Shown piece after piece: positions 53,297-62,049 of a stretch of 64,000 nucleotides of DNA (position 1 is the first letter of the stretch; each line of letters opens with the position of its first letter). Origin of the DNA: Arthrobacter citreus (GTDB lineage Bacteria > Actinomycetota > Actinomycetes > Actinomycetales > Micrococcaceae); assembly GCF_009192745.1 (NCBI RefSeq), contig NZ_VTFV01000002.1, positions 1,054,001 through 1,118,000 on the forward strand, written 5' to 3'. The notes under the pieces are model-generated. The model saw only the letters and a program-made list of their open reading frames with translations. It was not told the DNA's origin and did not search any database. The position numbers and the translations under genes are program-made.

Positions 53297-54169
53297 CTAC
53301 CCCTGGCCCACTGACACCGGTGCTATATGAATGGCCACCTGCGTGGCAGGGGCATCCGAAGCGCTCCAAGTGCCGCTGCCGCGTGTCCAGGTCATGGAAT
53401 CGAAGGACACCTCGTTGATGTTCAGTGCCTTCGCGTTGGCCACGGCCCACTGGGCCAGGGACCAGCCGTATTCGCCTGAGGCACCCACTACCAGGACCTC
53501 ACCGAGCACCATGGCCTGCTGCTGCCCGTACAGTGCGGACATGGCCGCCAGGACTGTGTTCGGATCCCCGGGTGCCTCAGCAGGATTCAGGGTGCAGCTC
53601 AGGGCGGCTGGCGTCTGTCCGGTGAGGGCAGAGGCGAAGGCCCTGCCTTCGGATTCGTGATCCGCATAAGCATCGGGAAAGGCGCTGCGCTGGACGGTCT
53701 GGGCGGCGACGGTAATGGGCAGGTCCTGGTAGCCCGGAACCTCAACGAGGGCGTCATAAAAGGCATTGGCCGCGTACACCGGATCCATGACCTCCTCCTG
53801 CGAGCCCCAGCCCTGGGACGGACGCTGCTGGAAAAGACCGCGTGAATCCGGGCCGGCGTTGTCTCCGTAATCCAGGTTCCTCAGTCCGGACTCCTGGACT
53901 GCGGTGGCCAGGGCGATCGAAGCCGCCCGCGGCGGAAGGCCGCGGGCGACGGCGACGGCGGTGATGGTGGAGGCGTTGGCCGCCTGGTCCGGGTTCAGGG
54001 ACCAGGAAGCACCGCTGACCGTTGCGCTGCAGCGTTCGCGCACCGGACGGTCCTCGTCGCGTCCGGTGGCCAGGACCAGGAGGTAAAGCAGCACCGCAGC
54101 TGCCGCCGCAGCGCCAAGAAGCAGCACGCTGGTGCGTCTGCGCCGTGCCGGCGGCATGGTACGGGCCAC
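53297..54169 (-). CDS. Membrane-anchored lysozyme-like protein
   Basis: 290 residues. A basic N-terminus and one membrane segment (about 14-36) place the rest outside. ALATAVQESGLRNLDYGDNAGPDSRGLFQQRPSQGWG is a lysozyme/SLT-like core with the candidate catalytic Glu93. A second C-terminal region (WSLAQWAVANAKALNI) is conserved in actinobacterial relatives. It probably binds or cuts peptidoglycan. Such proteins are sometimes mislabelled as heavy-metal transporters. Confidence 0.75.
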   Translation of the reverse strand: MARTMPPARRRRTSVLLLGAAAAAAVLLYLLVLATGRDEDRPVRERCSATVSGASWSLNPDQAANASTITAVAVARGLPPRAASIALATAVQESGLRNLDYGDNAGPDSRGLFQQRPSQGWGSQEEVMDPVYAANAFYDALVEVPGYQDLPITVAAQTVQRSAFPDAYADHESEGRAFASALTGQTPAALSCTLNPAEAPGDPNTVLAAMSALYGQQQAMVLGEVLVVGASGEYGWSLAQWAVANAKALNINEVSFDSMTWTRGSGTWSASDAPATQVAIHIAPVSVGQG

Positions 54170-54193
54170 TGCCCTATTCTCCTGGTCCGGACC

Positions 54194-55165
54194 CTAGTTG
54201 GCGTGCAGCGCTTCGTTCAGCTCAACCGTGTGGGCCAGGCGGGGCAGGGCCTCGACGGCGCCGGTGGCTGAATTGCGCCGGAAGAGCAGGCCGGGCACAC
54301 CGGACAGATCAGCTGCCTTGACGGTGCGCACCTCGTTGGTTTCAGGGTCCGCAACACTGACGCGGGTGCCTGCAGTGACGTACAGGCCTGCCTCGACGAC
54401 GCTGTCATCGCCGATGCTGATGCCCACGCCGGAGTTGGCGCCCAGAAGCACACGCTCCCCAACAGTGATGCGTTCCTTGCCGCCGCCGGAGAGGGTGCCC
54501 ATGATGGATGCGCCGCCGCCCACGTCGGAGCCGTTGCCCACAACGACCCCGGCTGAGATCCGGCCTTCGACCATGGAAGTTCCCAGGGTGCCGGCATTGA
54601 AGTTGACGAAGCCTTCGTGCATGACCGTAGTGCCCTCGGCCAGGTGCGCACCCAGGCGGACACGGTCCGCGTCTGCGATGCGCACGCCGGAGGGCAGGAC
54701 GTAATCCACCATGCGCGGGAACTTGTCCACGCCGTAGACAGTTACGGCACCGCGGGCACGCAGGCCAATCCTTACCTGGTCGAAGCCGGCCACCTGGCAG
54801 GGGCCGAAGTTGGTCCAGACGACGTTAGGCAGGACACCGAAGATGCCGTCCAGGTTGATGGTGTTCGGTGCTGCGAGGCGTGCAGAGAGAACATGCAGGC
54901 GCAGGTAGGCGTCGGCGGTGTTGGCAGGAGCCGCATCGAGGTCGATCTCCGTTTCGAGGACCTCCCCGCAGGTTCCGCGGACCTCGTCAGCCATGGTGGC
55001 CGCAGCCTTCGCAAGGTCGGCTGCCAGCGTTGCGTCCTCCGGCAGGGGAGCGAGGGCGGGGCTGGGGTACCAGACATCCAGTACCGTGCCGTCTGCGGCT
55101 ACGGTGGCCAGTCCGAGACCGGACGCGGTGCGTGGGGTGGGGGCTGAGGAAGTGCTTGAAGTCAT
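54194..55165 (-). CDS. dapD: Tetrahydrodipicolinate N-succinyltransferase
   Basis: 323 residues, actinobacterial DapD type. The left-handed beta-helix is visible as repeats such as [41 protein letters not shown] and [20 protein letters not shown]. It transfers succinyl from succinyl-CoA to tetrahydrodipicolinate. It is divergent from dapE with only 33 bp between the starts. Confidence 0.96.
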   Translation of the reverse strand: MTSSTSSAPTPRTASGLGLATVAADGTVLDVWYPSPALAPLPEDATLAADLAKAAATMADEVRGTCGEVLETEIDLDAAPANTADAYLRLHVLSARLAAPNTINLDGIFGVLPNVVWTNFGPCQVAGFDQVRIGLRARGAVTVYGVDKFPRMVDYVLPSGVRIADADRVRLGAHLAEGTTVMHEGFVNFNAGTLGTSMVEGRISAGVVVGNGSDVGGGASIMGTLSGGGKERITVGERVLLGANSGVGISIGDDSVVEAGLYVTAGTRVSVADPETNEVRTVKAADLSGVPGLLFRRNSATGAVEALPRLAHTVELNEALHAN

Positions 55166-55172
55166 GGGTTCT

Positions 55173-55178
55173 ACTCTA
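55173..55178 (-). promoter_or_regulatory. Putative -10 box for leaderless dapD
   Basis: Reads TAGAGT on the minus strand, 7 nt before the dapD ATG. The -10 boxes of dapD and dapE are 8 bp apart in a 33-bp gap, so the two promoters overlap. Confidence 0.5.
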
Positions 55179-55186
55179 CCGAGCGG

Positions 55187-55192
55187 TACTCT
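55187..55192 (+). promoter_or_regulatory. Putative -10 box for leaderless dapE
   Basis: TACTCT, 6 nt before the dapE GTG at 55199, with no ribosome-binding site. Confidence 0.5.
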
Positions 55193-55198
55193 GGACCG

Positions 55199-56293
55199 GT
55201 GACCGTATTACCTGCCAAACCCCTGAACCTGCTCGACGACGTCGCTGACCTGACGGCGGCACTGATGGACATTGAGAGTGTGTCCGGGAACGAAGCGGCC
55301 ATTGCCGATGCCGTGGAGCAAGCCCTGAAGGGCCTGGACCACCTTGAAGTGGTGCGTGACGGCGATTCGATCATGGCCCGCACCAGCCTTGGCCGCAGTG
55401 AGCGCGTCATCCTCGCCGGGCACCTGGACACCGTGCCGCTGCCCTCCGTTCCCGGTTCCCGGGGAACCGTGCCTTCGAGCCGGGACGGCGACGTCCTCTA
55501 CGGACGCGGTGCTACGGATATGAAGGGCGGTGTGGCGGTGCAGCTGGCGCTGGCAGCCAGGCTCACCGATCCAAGCCGGGACATTACGTTCATTTTCTAC
55601 GACCACGAGGAAGTCGATGCGTCCCTCAGCGGCCTGGGCCGCCTGGAAAAGTCATTCCCTGAATGGCTGAAGGCCGACTTCGCGATCCTGCTGGAACCCA
55701 CTGACGGGACGGTGGAAGGCGGATGCAACGGGACCATGCGCTTTCAGGCCCGAACCACCGGCAAAGCAGCGCATTCGGCGCGTGCCTGGATGGGGGAGAA
55801 CGCCATCCATGGTGCCGCCGAGATCCTGGTGAGGCTGCGCGACCACCAGCCGGCAACCGTTCGGGTTGAAGGACTGGACTATCGCGAGTCGCTCAATGCC
55901 GTGAAGATACACGGCGGCACAGCGGGCAACGTGATTCCGGATTCAGCCGTGGTGGAAATCAACTACCGCTTCGCCCCGGACAAGAACCCTGCCCAGGCCG
56001 AGGCCTACGTGCGGGAGCTGCTGGACGGCTTTGACCTGGTGCTCACCGACTCCTCGGCCGGAGCCCGTCCCGGACTGGACCGTCCGGCCGCGGCCAGCTT
56101 CGTGGCGGCCGTGGGAGCCGAGCCCAAACCCAAGTACGGGTGGACCGACGTCGCCCGCTTCAGTGCCCTGGGCATTCCGGCAGTTAACTTTGGCCCGGGC
56201 GATGCGCTGCTGGCGCATTCGGATAATGAGCATGTCAGTGCCGGCGCCATCCGCCAGTGCCTCTCTGCCCTGGAAACCTGGCTCGCCGCCTAG
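55199..56293 (+). CDS. dapE: Succinyl-diaminopimelate desuccinylase
   Basis: 364 residues, M20 metallopeptidase family. Metal and catalytic residues: [31 protein letters not shown] and the lid-domain [16 protein letters not shown]. Releases succinate from N-succinyl-LL-DAP. GTG start with a leaderless promoter. It ends at a 62-bp palindrome. Confidence 0.95.
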   Translation: MTVLPAKPLNLLDDVADLTAALMDIESVSGNEAAIADAVEQALKGLDHLEVVRDGDSIMARTSLGRSERVILAGHLDTVPLPSVPGSRGTVPSSRDGDVLYGRGATDMKGGVAVQLALAARLTDPSRDITFIFYDHEEVDASLSGLGRLEKSFPEWLKADFAILLEPTDGTVEGGCNGTMRFQARTTGKAAHSARAWMGENAIHGAAEILVRLRDHQPATVRVEGLDYRESLNAVKIHGGTAGNVIPDSAVVEINYRFAPDKNPAQAEAYVRELLDGFDLVLTDSSAGARPGLDRPAAASFVAAVGAEPKPKYGWTDVARFSALGIPAVNFGPGDALLAHSDNEHVSAGAIRQCLSALETWLAA

Positions 56294-56299
56294 CCTCTG

Positions 56300-56361
56300 C
56301 CACGAGATAGCAGAAAGTGCCCTTTAGAAGCTTCTAAACGGCACTTTCTACTATCTCGTGG
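56300..56361. terminator. 62-bp near-perfect palindrome between dapE and gluD
   Basis: The two 31-nt arms (56300-56330 and 56331-56361) pair with two mismatches and no loop, centred on GAAGCTTC. It begins 6 bp after the dapE stop and ends 8 bp before the gluD stop. It can act as a terminator in both directions but is much longer than needed. Confidence 0.7.
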
Positions 56362-56369
56362 GGAGGGGG

Positions 56370-57242
56370 CTACTTGGTCGGTGCGGGCACCCCTTCGGGC
56401 TCCACGGCGTCTTCTGCCCTGAGGAGTTTTCCTGCACGTGCTCCAAGCCGGCGCGAGAGGCGCTGGGCGGCGAAAGTCAGGATCATGTTCAGGATGATGA
56501 AGATCGCGGCGGTGACCAGCAGCGCCGGCAGGATGTTGCCTTCACCGGAGGCAAGCCTCCGGGCGAAGACCAGCAGTTCGCTGTAGCCGATGAAGGCGCC
56601 CAGTGCCGAGTCCTTCAGGATGACGACGAACTGGCTCAGCAGTGCCGGAAGCATGGCGACCAGCGCCTGCGGGACCTCGATCACCCGAAGGGACTGGCTG
56701 CGGGTCAGGCCGATTGCGAGTCCCGCTTCGCGCTGTCCCTTCGGCAGGCCGAAGACACCGGAGCGCACAAGCTCAGCGATCACTGAACCGTTGTACAGGG
56801 TCAGCGCCAGGACAACGGCGACGAACGGAACATCCGCCGGCGGGACCGGAGTGGCCTTGGACAGGAACTGGTAGAAGAAGATCATCATCAGCAGGACGGG
56901 CACGGCGCGGAAGAACTCCACGACCAGGCCGGCGACCCAGCTGATGGCCTTGACCGAGGACAGGCGTCCAAGGCCGAAGATCAGGCCGAAGACGATGGAC
57001 GTCACGATCGCGACGGCGGCAGCGCGGAGCGTGGCCATCAGGCCCGGGAGCATGTTGTACTGCCACGTGTCCGCTTCAAGGAAGGGCGTCCACTTGGCTG
57101 CTTCGAACTGGCCCTTCTCCGCCAGGCCGTTCACGACGATGGCGAGCAGGCCCAGGATGAACAGCCCGCCGAGGATGTTGGCGATGAGGATACGACGGCG
57201 TGCGCGAGGCCCGGGGGCGTCAAACAGGACACTTTGGCTCAT
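56370..57242 (-). CDS. gluD: Glutamate ABC importer permease GluD
   Basis: 290 residues. Amino-acid-type permease with LPGLMATLRAAAVAIVTSIVFG, EFFRAVPVLLMMIFFYQF and the EAA loop REAGLAIGLTRSQSLRVIEVPQAL. A 50-residue cytosolic and TM1 extension precedes the domain. The ATG at 57242 overlaps the gluC stop by 4 bp. Confidence 0.93.
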   Translation of the reverse strand: MSQSVLFDAPGPRARRRILIANILGGLFILGLLAIVVNGLAEKGQFEAAKWTPFLEADTWQYNMLPGLMATLRAAAVAIVTSIVFGLIFGLGRLSSVKAISWVAGLVVEFFRAVPVLLMMIFFYQFLSKATPVPPADVPFVAVVLALTLYNGSVIAELVRSGVFGLPKGQREAGLAIGLTRSQSLRVIEVPQALVAMLPALLSQFVVILKDSALGAFIGYSELLVFARRLASGEGNILPALLVTAAIFIILNMILTFAAQRLSRRLGARAGKLLRAEDAVEPEGVPAPTK

Positions 57243-57913
57243 CGGGCCACCGCCAGTTTCTTCGAGGCCCAGGTAGTGAGCAGGCCAATGGGGATAACAA
57301 TGAGTACAAAGCCCATTGCGAAGGTCAGGAAGATCTGCGTCATCAGATCGGGCCGGAACTCGATCATCGTCTTCATCAGCCCTGATGCTTCGGCGACACT
57401 GGCCACCGCAGCGACAGTCGTGTTCTTCGCCAGCGCGATCAGCACGTTGCCCAGCGGGGCGACGGCGCCGCGGAAAGCCTGCGGCAGGATGATCAGCCAC
57501 GCTGCGGGCAGGAATGAGAGGCCGATTGAACGTGCAGCTTCAGCCTGTCCCAGCGGCACGGTGTTTACACCGCTTCGGATCGCTTCACAGACGAACGCCG
57601 CGTGGTAGACGGAGAGCGAGAGCACAGCCAGCCGGAAGAAGTTGAGTTCGAAATCGCTGGAGAGGTTGACCTGCAGCTGGGACCACAAGGCAAGGGTGCC
57701 GAACACCATGATGATGGTCAGCGGGGTGTTCCTGAAGATGTTGACGTAGGCAGTGCCGAACCAGCGAAGGCTGGCAATCGGCGAAATGCGCATCACCGCC
57801 AGGATGGTGCCAAGCACCAGGGACCAAAGCGCGGCCCAGAATGTTAGTTGGATGTTGACCCAGAAGGCCCCGACGACGTCGTATTCGCCGAAGAGCTCGA
57901 GGAAACCTTCCAT
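57239..57913 (-). CDS. gluC: Glutamate ABC importer permease GluC
   Basis: 224 residues. Amino-acid permease signature FWVNIQLTFWAALWSLVLGTI, NIFRNTPLTIIMVFG and the EAA loop AEAARSIGLSFLPAAWLIILPQA. It pairs with GluD to form the channel. Preceded by a good AGGTGACAT-type site. Confidence 0.93.
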   Translation of the reverse strand: MEGFLELFGEYDVVGAFWVNIQLTFWAALWSLVLGTILAVMRISPIASLRWFGTAYVNIFRNTPLTIIMVFGTLALWSQLQVNLSSDFELNFFRLAVLSLSVYHAAFVCEAIRSGVNTVPLGQAEAARSIGLSFLPAAWLIILPQAFRGAVAPLGNVLIALAKNTTVAAVASVAEASGLMKTMIEFRPDLMTQIFLTFAMGFVLIVIPIGLLTTWASKKLAVAR

Positions 57914-58012
57914 ATGTCACCTCTTCCGTAAAGATGTGTGGAGCGGAGTTCGGGGCAGGGCCTAGGCCCTGCCCCGAACTTTGCCGCCGAAAACCCGGCG
58001 GAGGCGGACCGC

Positions 58013-58849
58013 TTAGGCGCAGGCGTCCATGGCCGGCGGGTTCAGCTCAGCGTTGAACGTGTAGTCAGCGCCTTCGGTGTTCTTCTTGATGGCTTCTTCC
58101 CAGGCGCCGTCTTCGATCATCTTTTCGATGGCCGCGTTGATGTCTTCACACTTGTCGCTGCCCTTCTGGATGCCGACGCCGTACTTCTCTTCGGAGAAGG
58201 TGTTGCCGACAACCTTGAACTGGCCCTTGTTGGCGTCAGTGGAAGCCAGGCCGGCCAGGATGATGTCATCGGTGGTTACGGCGTCAATGGAGCCGCCCTG
58301 CATGGCGGTGACGCACTCGGCGTAGCTGGGCTGTTCAACCAGGTTCACGTCGTTGGCGATTCCGTCCTTGACCTTCTGGGCGGACGTGGAGCCGGTGACC
58401 GAGCACAGGGTCTTGCCGTTCAGGTCTTCAGGGCCGGTGATGTCAGAGTCGGAGCGGACCAGCAGGTCCTGGCCGGCAATGAAGTACGGTCCGGCGAAGG
58501 AGACCTTTTCCTTGCGCGTGTCGGTGATGGAGTAGGTCGCGAAGATCATGTCGACCTGGTCGTTTTCCAGCATGTTCTCGCGCTGGGCGGACGGAGTCTC
58601 AATCCATTCGATCTGGTCTTCGCCGTAGCCGAGTTCGTTGGCTACGTACTTGGCAACATCCACGTCGAAGCCTGCGTAGTCGCCGGCTTCCGCGAAGCCC
58701 AGGCCCGGCTGGTCGAACTTGATGCCGATGCGGATGGTTTCTGCATCACCGGACTCGGCGCTGTCGGAGCCGGAGTCGGCGCCGCAGGCGGACAGGGTCA
58801 GTGCGGCAGCTGCGGCCATGGCGGCGACTGCGTAACGGGTCTTGCGCAT
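58013..58849 (-). CDS. gluB: Glutamate ABC importer substrate-binding lipoprotein GluB
   Basis: 278 residues. Lipobox LSAC with Cys22. Family 3 blocks: IRIGIKFDQPGLGF, DYAGFDVDVAKYVANELG, VDMIFATYSITDTRKEKVSFAGPY and LCSVTGSTSAQKVK. The start at 58849 follows AAGGAGAAAAA. The GluB-C-D arrangement resembles the corynebacterial glutamate uptake operon. Confidence 0.93.
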   Translation of the reverse strand: MRKTRYAVAAMAAAAALTLSACGADSGSDSAESGDAETIRIGIKFDQPGLGFAEAGDYAGFDVDVAKYVANELGYGEDQIEWIETPSAQRENMLENDQVDMIFATYSITDTRKEKVSFAGPYFIAGQDLLVRSDSDITGPEDLNGKTLCSVTGSTSAQKVKDGIANDVNLVEQPSYAECVTAMQGGSIDAVTTDDIILAGLASTDANKGQFKVVGNTFSEEKYGVGIQKGSDKCEDINAAIEKMIEDGAWEEAIKKNTEGADYTFNAELNPPAMDACA

Positions 58850-58940
58850 TTTTTCTCCTTGCATTGCGGCCTGGGGCCCGTGGGGGCCCAAGCCTTGCCT
58901 CAAAGGGTGGATGAAAAGCTGGTGGTGCGTGAGTGGCGCG

Positions 58941-59720
58941 TTAGTGAGCGAGGATCTTGCCGAGGAAGTCCTTGGCCCGGTCGCTCTTCGGGTTGGTGAA
59001 GAACTCTTCCGGTGCAGCCTGCTCAACGATCTGGCCGTCCGCCATGAAGATCACGCGGTCGGCTGCCTTGCGGGCGAAGCCCATTTCATGGGTCACCACG
59101 ATCATGGTCATGCCCTCCTGGGCGAGCTCCACCATGGTGTCCAGGACCTCGTTGATCATTTCCGGGTCAAGCGCCGAGGTGGGCTCGTCGAACAGCATGA
59201 CCTTCGGCTTCATGGCCAGGGCCCGTGCAATCGCGACGCGCTGCTGCTGGCCGCCGGAGAGCTGGGCCGGAAGCTTGTTCGCCTGGTTGTCCACGCCTAC
59301 CCGCTTCAGCAGCGCCATGGCCTTCTCCTTGGCCTCGGCGGCCTTGGTCCGCTTGACCTTGATGGGCCCCAGGGCGACGTTGTCCAGGATGGACTTATGC
59401 GCGAAGAGGTTGAACGACTGGAAGACCATTCCGACGTCGGCACGCAGCTTGGCCAGGGCCTTGCCTTCTGCGGGCAGGGCCTTGCCGTCGATGGTGATCT
59501 CACCGTCGTCGATCGTCTCCAGGCGGTTGATGGCGCGGCACAGTGTTGACTTGCCGGACCCGGAGGGGCCGATCACCACTACGACTTCGCCGCGCGCCAC
59601 ATCAAGGTTGATGTCCCGCAGCACATGGAGGTCCCCGAAGTGCTTGTTTACGTTCTTCAGCGAGACGAGGGGTGCTGCTTGCTCAGGCACCGGCTGCCCT
59701 GATGTTGTGTCACTGGTCAT
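58941..59720 (-). CDS. gluA: Glutamate ABC importer ATP-binding protein GluA
   Basis: 259 residues. Walker [10 protein letters not shown], signature [15 protein letters not shown], Walker [16 protein letters not shown], switch [15 protein letters not shown]. It is the first gene of the gluABCD operon, 91 bp upstream of gluB. The 142-bp gap to the divergent LOG gene holds the promoter. Confidence 0.95.
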   Translation of the reverse strand: MTSDTTSGQPVPEQAAPLVSLKNVNKHFGDLHVLRDINLDVARGEVVVVIGPSGSGKSTLCRAINRLETIDDGEITIDGKALPAEGKALAKLRADVGMVFQSFNLFAHKSILDNVALGPIKVKRTKAAEAKEKAMALLKRVGVDNQANKLPAQLSGGQQQRVAIARALAMKPKVMLFDEPTSALDPEMINEVLDTMVELAQEGMTMIVVTHEMGFARKAADRVIFMADGQIVEQAAPEEFFTNPKSDRAKDFLGKILAH

Positions 59721-59850
59721 AGGTAGAAGATAGCGAACAAATCAACCCCTGGTGTCCCCGATCACTCTGACGTGGACAAATCGTGACTCAAGAGAAACCT
59801 AACGACGCCCCCGGCATGCCGTGATGGGGTTCCCCTCACGCCGGTGACGC

Positions 59851-59856
59851 TAGCCT
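59851..59856 (+). promoter_or_regulatory. Putative -10 box for the LOG-family gene
   Basis: TAGCCT, 6 nt before the ATG at 59863. Confidence 0.4.
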
Positions 59857-59862
59857 TGGTAG

Positions 59863-60633
59863 ATGGCTATCAGTGACGAAGAAGACTTCGCAGGTCCGGC
59901 ATCGGCGAAACGGCGCGGTCCGGTGGAACTGCGGCGCGGGCAGGCCCGGGTCCCGCAGTCGGACAGGTTCCTGCTGGACACTGCCGGGGGAACAAGCTTC
60001 ACCCACACTGATCCGTGGCGGGTGCTGCGCATCCAAAGCGAGTTCGTGGAGGGTTTCGGAACCCTTTCGGAGCTGGGGCCGGCGGTCAGCGTGTTCGGTT
60101 CGGCGCGGAGCCTGCCGGGGTCCCGCTGGTACAAGACGGGCGAGGCCGTGGGCAGGCTGCTTTCGGAGGCCGGCCTGGCGGTGATTACCGGCGGCGGACC
60201 CGGGTCCATGGAGGCCGCAAACAAGGGGGCAGTGGAAGCCGGGGGAGTATCCGTCGGCCTGGGAATTGAACTGCCCTTCGAAACCGGCCTCAACGAGTGG
60301 GTGGACCTGGGCATCAACTTCCGCTATTTCTTTGTCCGCAAGACAATGTTCGTGAAGTACGCCCAGGGATTCATTGTGCTGCCGGGCGGTTTTGGAACTC
60401 TGGACGAACTCTTCGAGGCGATGACCCTGGTCCAGACACAGAAAGTCACCTCATTCCCCATTGTGCTCATTGGCACCGATTTCTGGACGCCCCTGCTGGA
60501 ATGGGTGCGGGGAACGCTTCTGGAAGAAGGCATGATCTCCGCCAAGGACCTGGACCTGGTCCACGTGGTGGATGACCCGGCCGAGGCAGTGAAGCTGGTT
60601 ATCGCCGACAGCGCGGGGCACCTCTCGCTCTGA
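59863..60633 (+). CDS. LOG family (TIGR00730) protein
   Basis: 256 residues. Hallmarks GGGPGSMEAANKGAVEAGG and PGGFGTLDELFEAMT of the LOG/TIGR00730 Rossmann-fold family, which hydrolyse nucleoside monophosphates to base and ribose-5-phosphate (cytokinin activation in plants). A 60-residue N-terminal extension is usual in this actinobacterial group. The DivIVA-domain gene follows 32 bp later. Confidence 0.9.
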   Translation: MAISDEEDFAGPASAKRRGPVELRRGQARVPQSDRFLLDTAGGTSFTHTDPWRVLRIQSEFVEGFGTLSELGPAVSVFGSARSLPGSRWYKTGEAVGRLLSEAGLAVITGGGPGSMEAANKGAVEAGGVSVGLGIELPFETGLNEWVDLGINFRYFFVRKTMFVKYAQGFIVLPGGFGTLDELFEAMTLVQTQKVTSFPIVLIGTDFWTPLLEWVRGTLLEEGMISAKDLDLVHVVDDPAEAVKLVIADSAGHLSL

Positions 60634-60665
60634 CTGCAGGACGGCGGATCTGCGACGATGGACCG

Positions 60666-61061
60666 GTGATGATCCTGCTTGCATTCCTTGCAATAGCCGC
60701 CGTTGGAGCCGCAGCAGTGTTTGCTGCCGGCCGGATCGGCCCGCGCCGGGAAGGGACCGGCGGTGCACCGCAGCTTCGGGACGCGGCAGCTGTGCCGGGG
60801 GAGCCGGACCCGCGTCTTCCGCCGGTACTGCTTCCCGATCATCCCGAAGCCGCCGACATAGCCGACCTGAAGTTCTCCGTGGCCCTGCGGGGTTACCGCA
60901 TGGACGAGGTGGATGAGGTCCTGGCCCGGCTGGCCCGGGCGCTGCTGGAGAAGGACGCCGCCCTGGCTCAACTCCGGGAACCGGGTGCCGGAACCCGGCC
61001 CGAAACCGGCAGGCACGCCCTGGCGGAGCCGGAGGAACAGTCCGAGCGGCAGGAGCCGTGA
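60666..61061 (+). CDS. Short membrane-anchored DivIVA-domain protein
   Basis: 131 residues. One N-terminal membrane segment (about 3-19) and a linker, then ADLKFSVALRGYRMDEVDEVLARLARAL, which is the DivIVA N-terminal motif (normally F...RGYD..EVD). The tail is acidic and short with no long coiled coil. It may localise to poles or septa, but this is inference. GTG 60666 or ATG 60669 are both possible. ATG-type overlap (4 bp) with tag; I recall the same pair in Mycobacterium (Rv1209-Rv1210). Confidence 0.8.
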   Translation: MMILLAFLAIAAVGAAAVFAAGRIGPRREGTGGAPQLRDAAAVPGEPDPRLPPVLLPDHPEAADIADLKFSVALRGYRMDEVDEVLARLARALLEKDAALAQLREPGAGTRPETGRHALAEPEEQSERQEP

Positions 61062-61651
61062 CAGCCCTCGCCGGGACAGACGGCCGCCTCCGCTGTCCCT
61101 GGGCCTTGGCCAGCGATGACTATCTGGCCTACCACGACACCGAATGGGGCCGCCCCGTGCACGGCGAATCCGCCCTGTTTGAGCGGCTGTGTCTCGAGGG
61201 GTTCCAGTCGGGCCTCAGCTGGATCACCATCCTGCGGAAACGGGACGCCTTCCGCGAAGCCTTTAGCGGCTTCGACCCGCACAAAGTGGCTGCTTTCGGG
61301 GAAGCGGAGGTGGAGTCGCTGATGGGTGATGCGGGCATTGTCCGCAACGAAGCGAAGATCCGCGCCACCATTGGCAATGCGAGGGCGCTGCTGGCGCTTC
61401 CTGACGGGGAATCGCTTGGTGCGCTGCTGGAGAGGCACCGGCCGCCCGGGAAGCCGGCCCCGCAGACGTTGGCGGACGTCCCGGCTGAGACGACGGAGTC
61501 CCGCAGCCTCTCCAGGGAACTGCGGCGGCACGGGTTCCGGTTCGTGGGTCCGGTGACGGCCTACGCCATGCTGCAGGCCACCGGATATGTGAACGATCAC
61601 TTGGCCGGGTGCGAATTCCGCAGGCCTTCCCAGCCCCGGCGCAACGCCTGA
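61058..61651 (+). CDS. tag: DNA-3-methyladenine glycosylase I
   Basis: 197 residues. RCPWALASDDYLAYHDTEWGRP starts the protein, with the zinc-snap Cys and His; the matching C-terminal His-Cys is in GYVNDHLAGC. LCLEGFQSGLSWITILRKRDAFR is the helix-hairpin-helix catalytic region. Removes 3-methyladenine from alkylated DNA. Confidence 0.95.
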   Translation: MTALAGTDGRLRCPWALASDDYLAYHDTEWGRPVHGESALFERLCLEGFQSGLSWITILRKRDAFREAFSGFDPHKVAAFGEAEVESLMGDAGIVRNEAKIRATIGNARALLALPDGESLGALLERHRPPGKPAPQTLADVPAETTESRSLSRELRRHGFRFVGPVTAYAMLQATGYVNDHLAGCEFRRPSQPRRNA

Positions 61652-61815
61652 GTGTGTCCCCAGACACACCGAAATTTCGCCTGCTTACGGTTTGTACGGA
61701 ATAATGGGGCCAAATGCGGCTCGGCACCCTAACAACAATGGGGACCGGCGGCAGCAGGAACGGTGATTACTCGGGGAATAACCCCGCAGTGCACTTTTGA
61801 AAGGGGAACTTCAAT

Positions 61816-61983
61816 ATGGCTGCGATGAAACCGCGTACGGGTGATGGACCCATGGAGGTCACCAAAGAAGGGCGCAGCCTGATCTTGCGGGTGCCCATCG
61901 ACGGCGGCGGCCGCCTGGTCGTTGAACTCAATGCCGAAGAAGCAGGCAAGCTCAAGGAATGCCTCCTCGGCGTCACCAGCTAG
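61816..61983 (+). CDS. DUF3117 small protein
   Basis: A 55-residue protein: MAAMKPRTGDGPMEVTKEGR at the start, then LILRVPIDGGGRLVVELN and a KLKECLLGV end. This is the near-invariant actinobacterial DUF3117 family, of unknown function. GAAAGGGGAACTT precedes the ATG. It sits just after tag, as Rv1211 follows tagA in Mycobacterium as I recall. Confidence 0.93.
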   Translation: MAAMKPRTGDGPMEVTKEGRSLILRVPIDGGGRLVVELNAEEAGKLKECLLGVTS

Positions 61984-62049
61984 GCTTGGTGCATGCGTCC
62001 TAACAGGCAGAATTCCAGGCCTGCGGGAGCCTCGCAGGCTACCCGCAGG

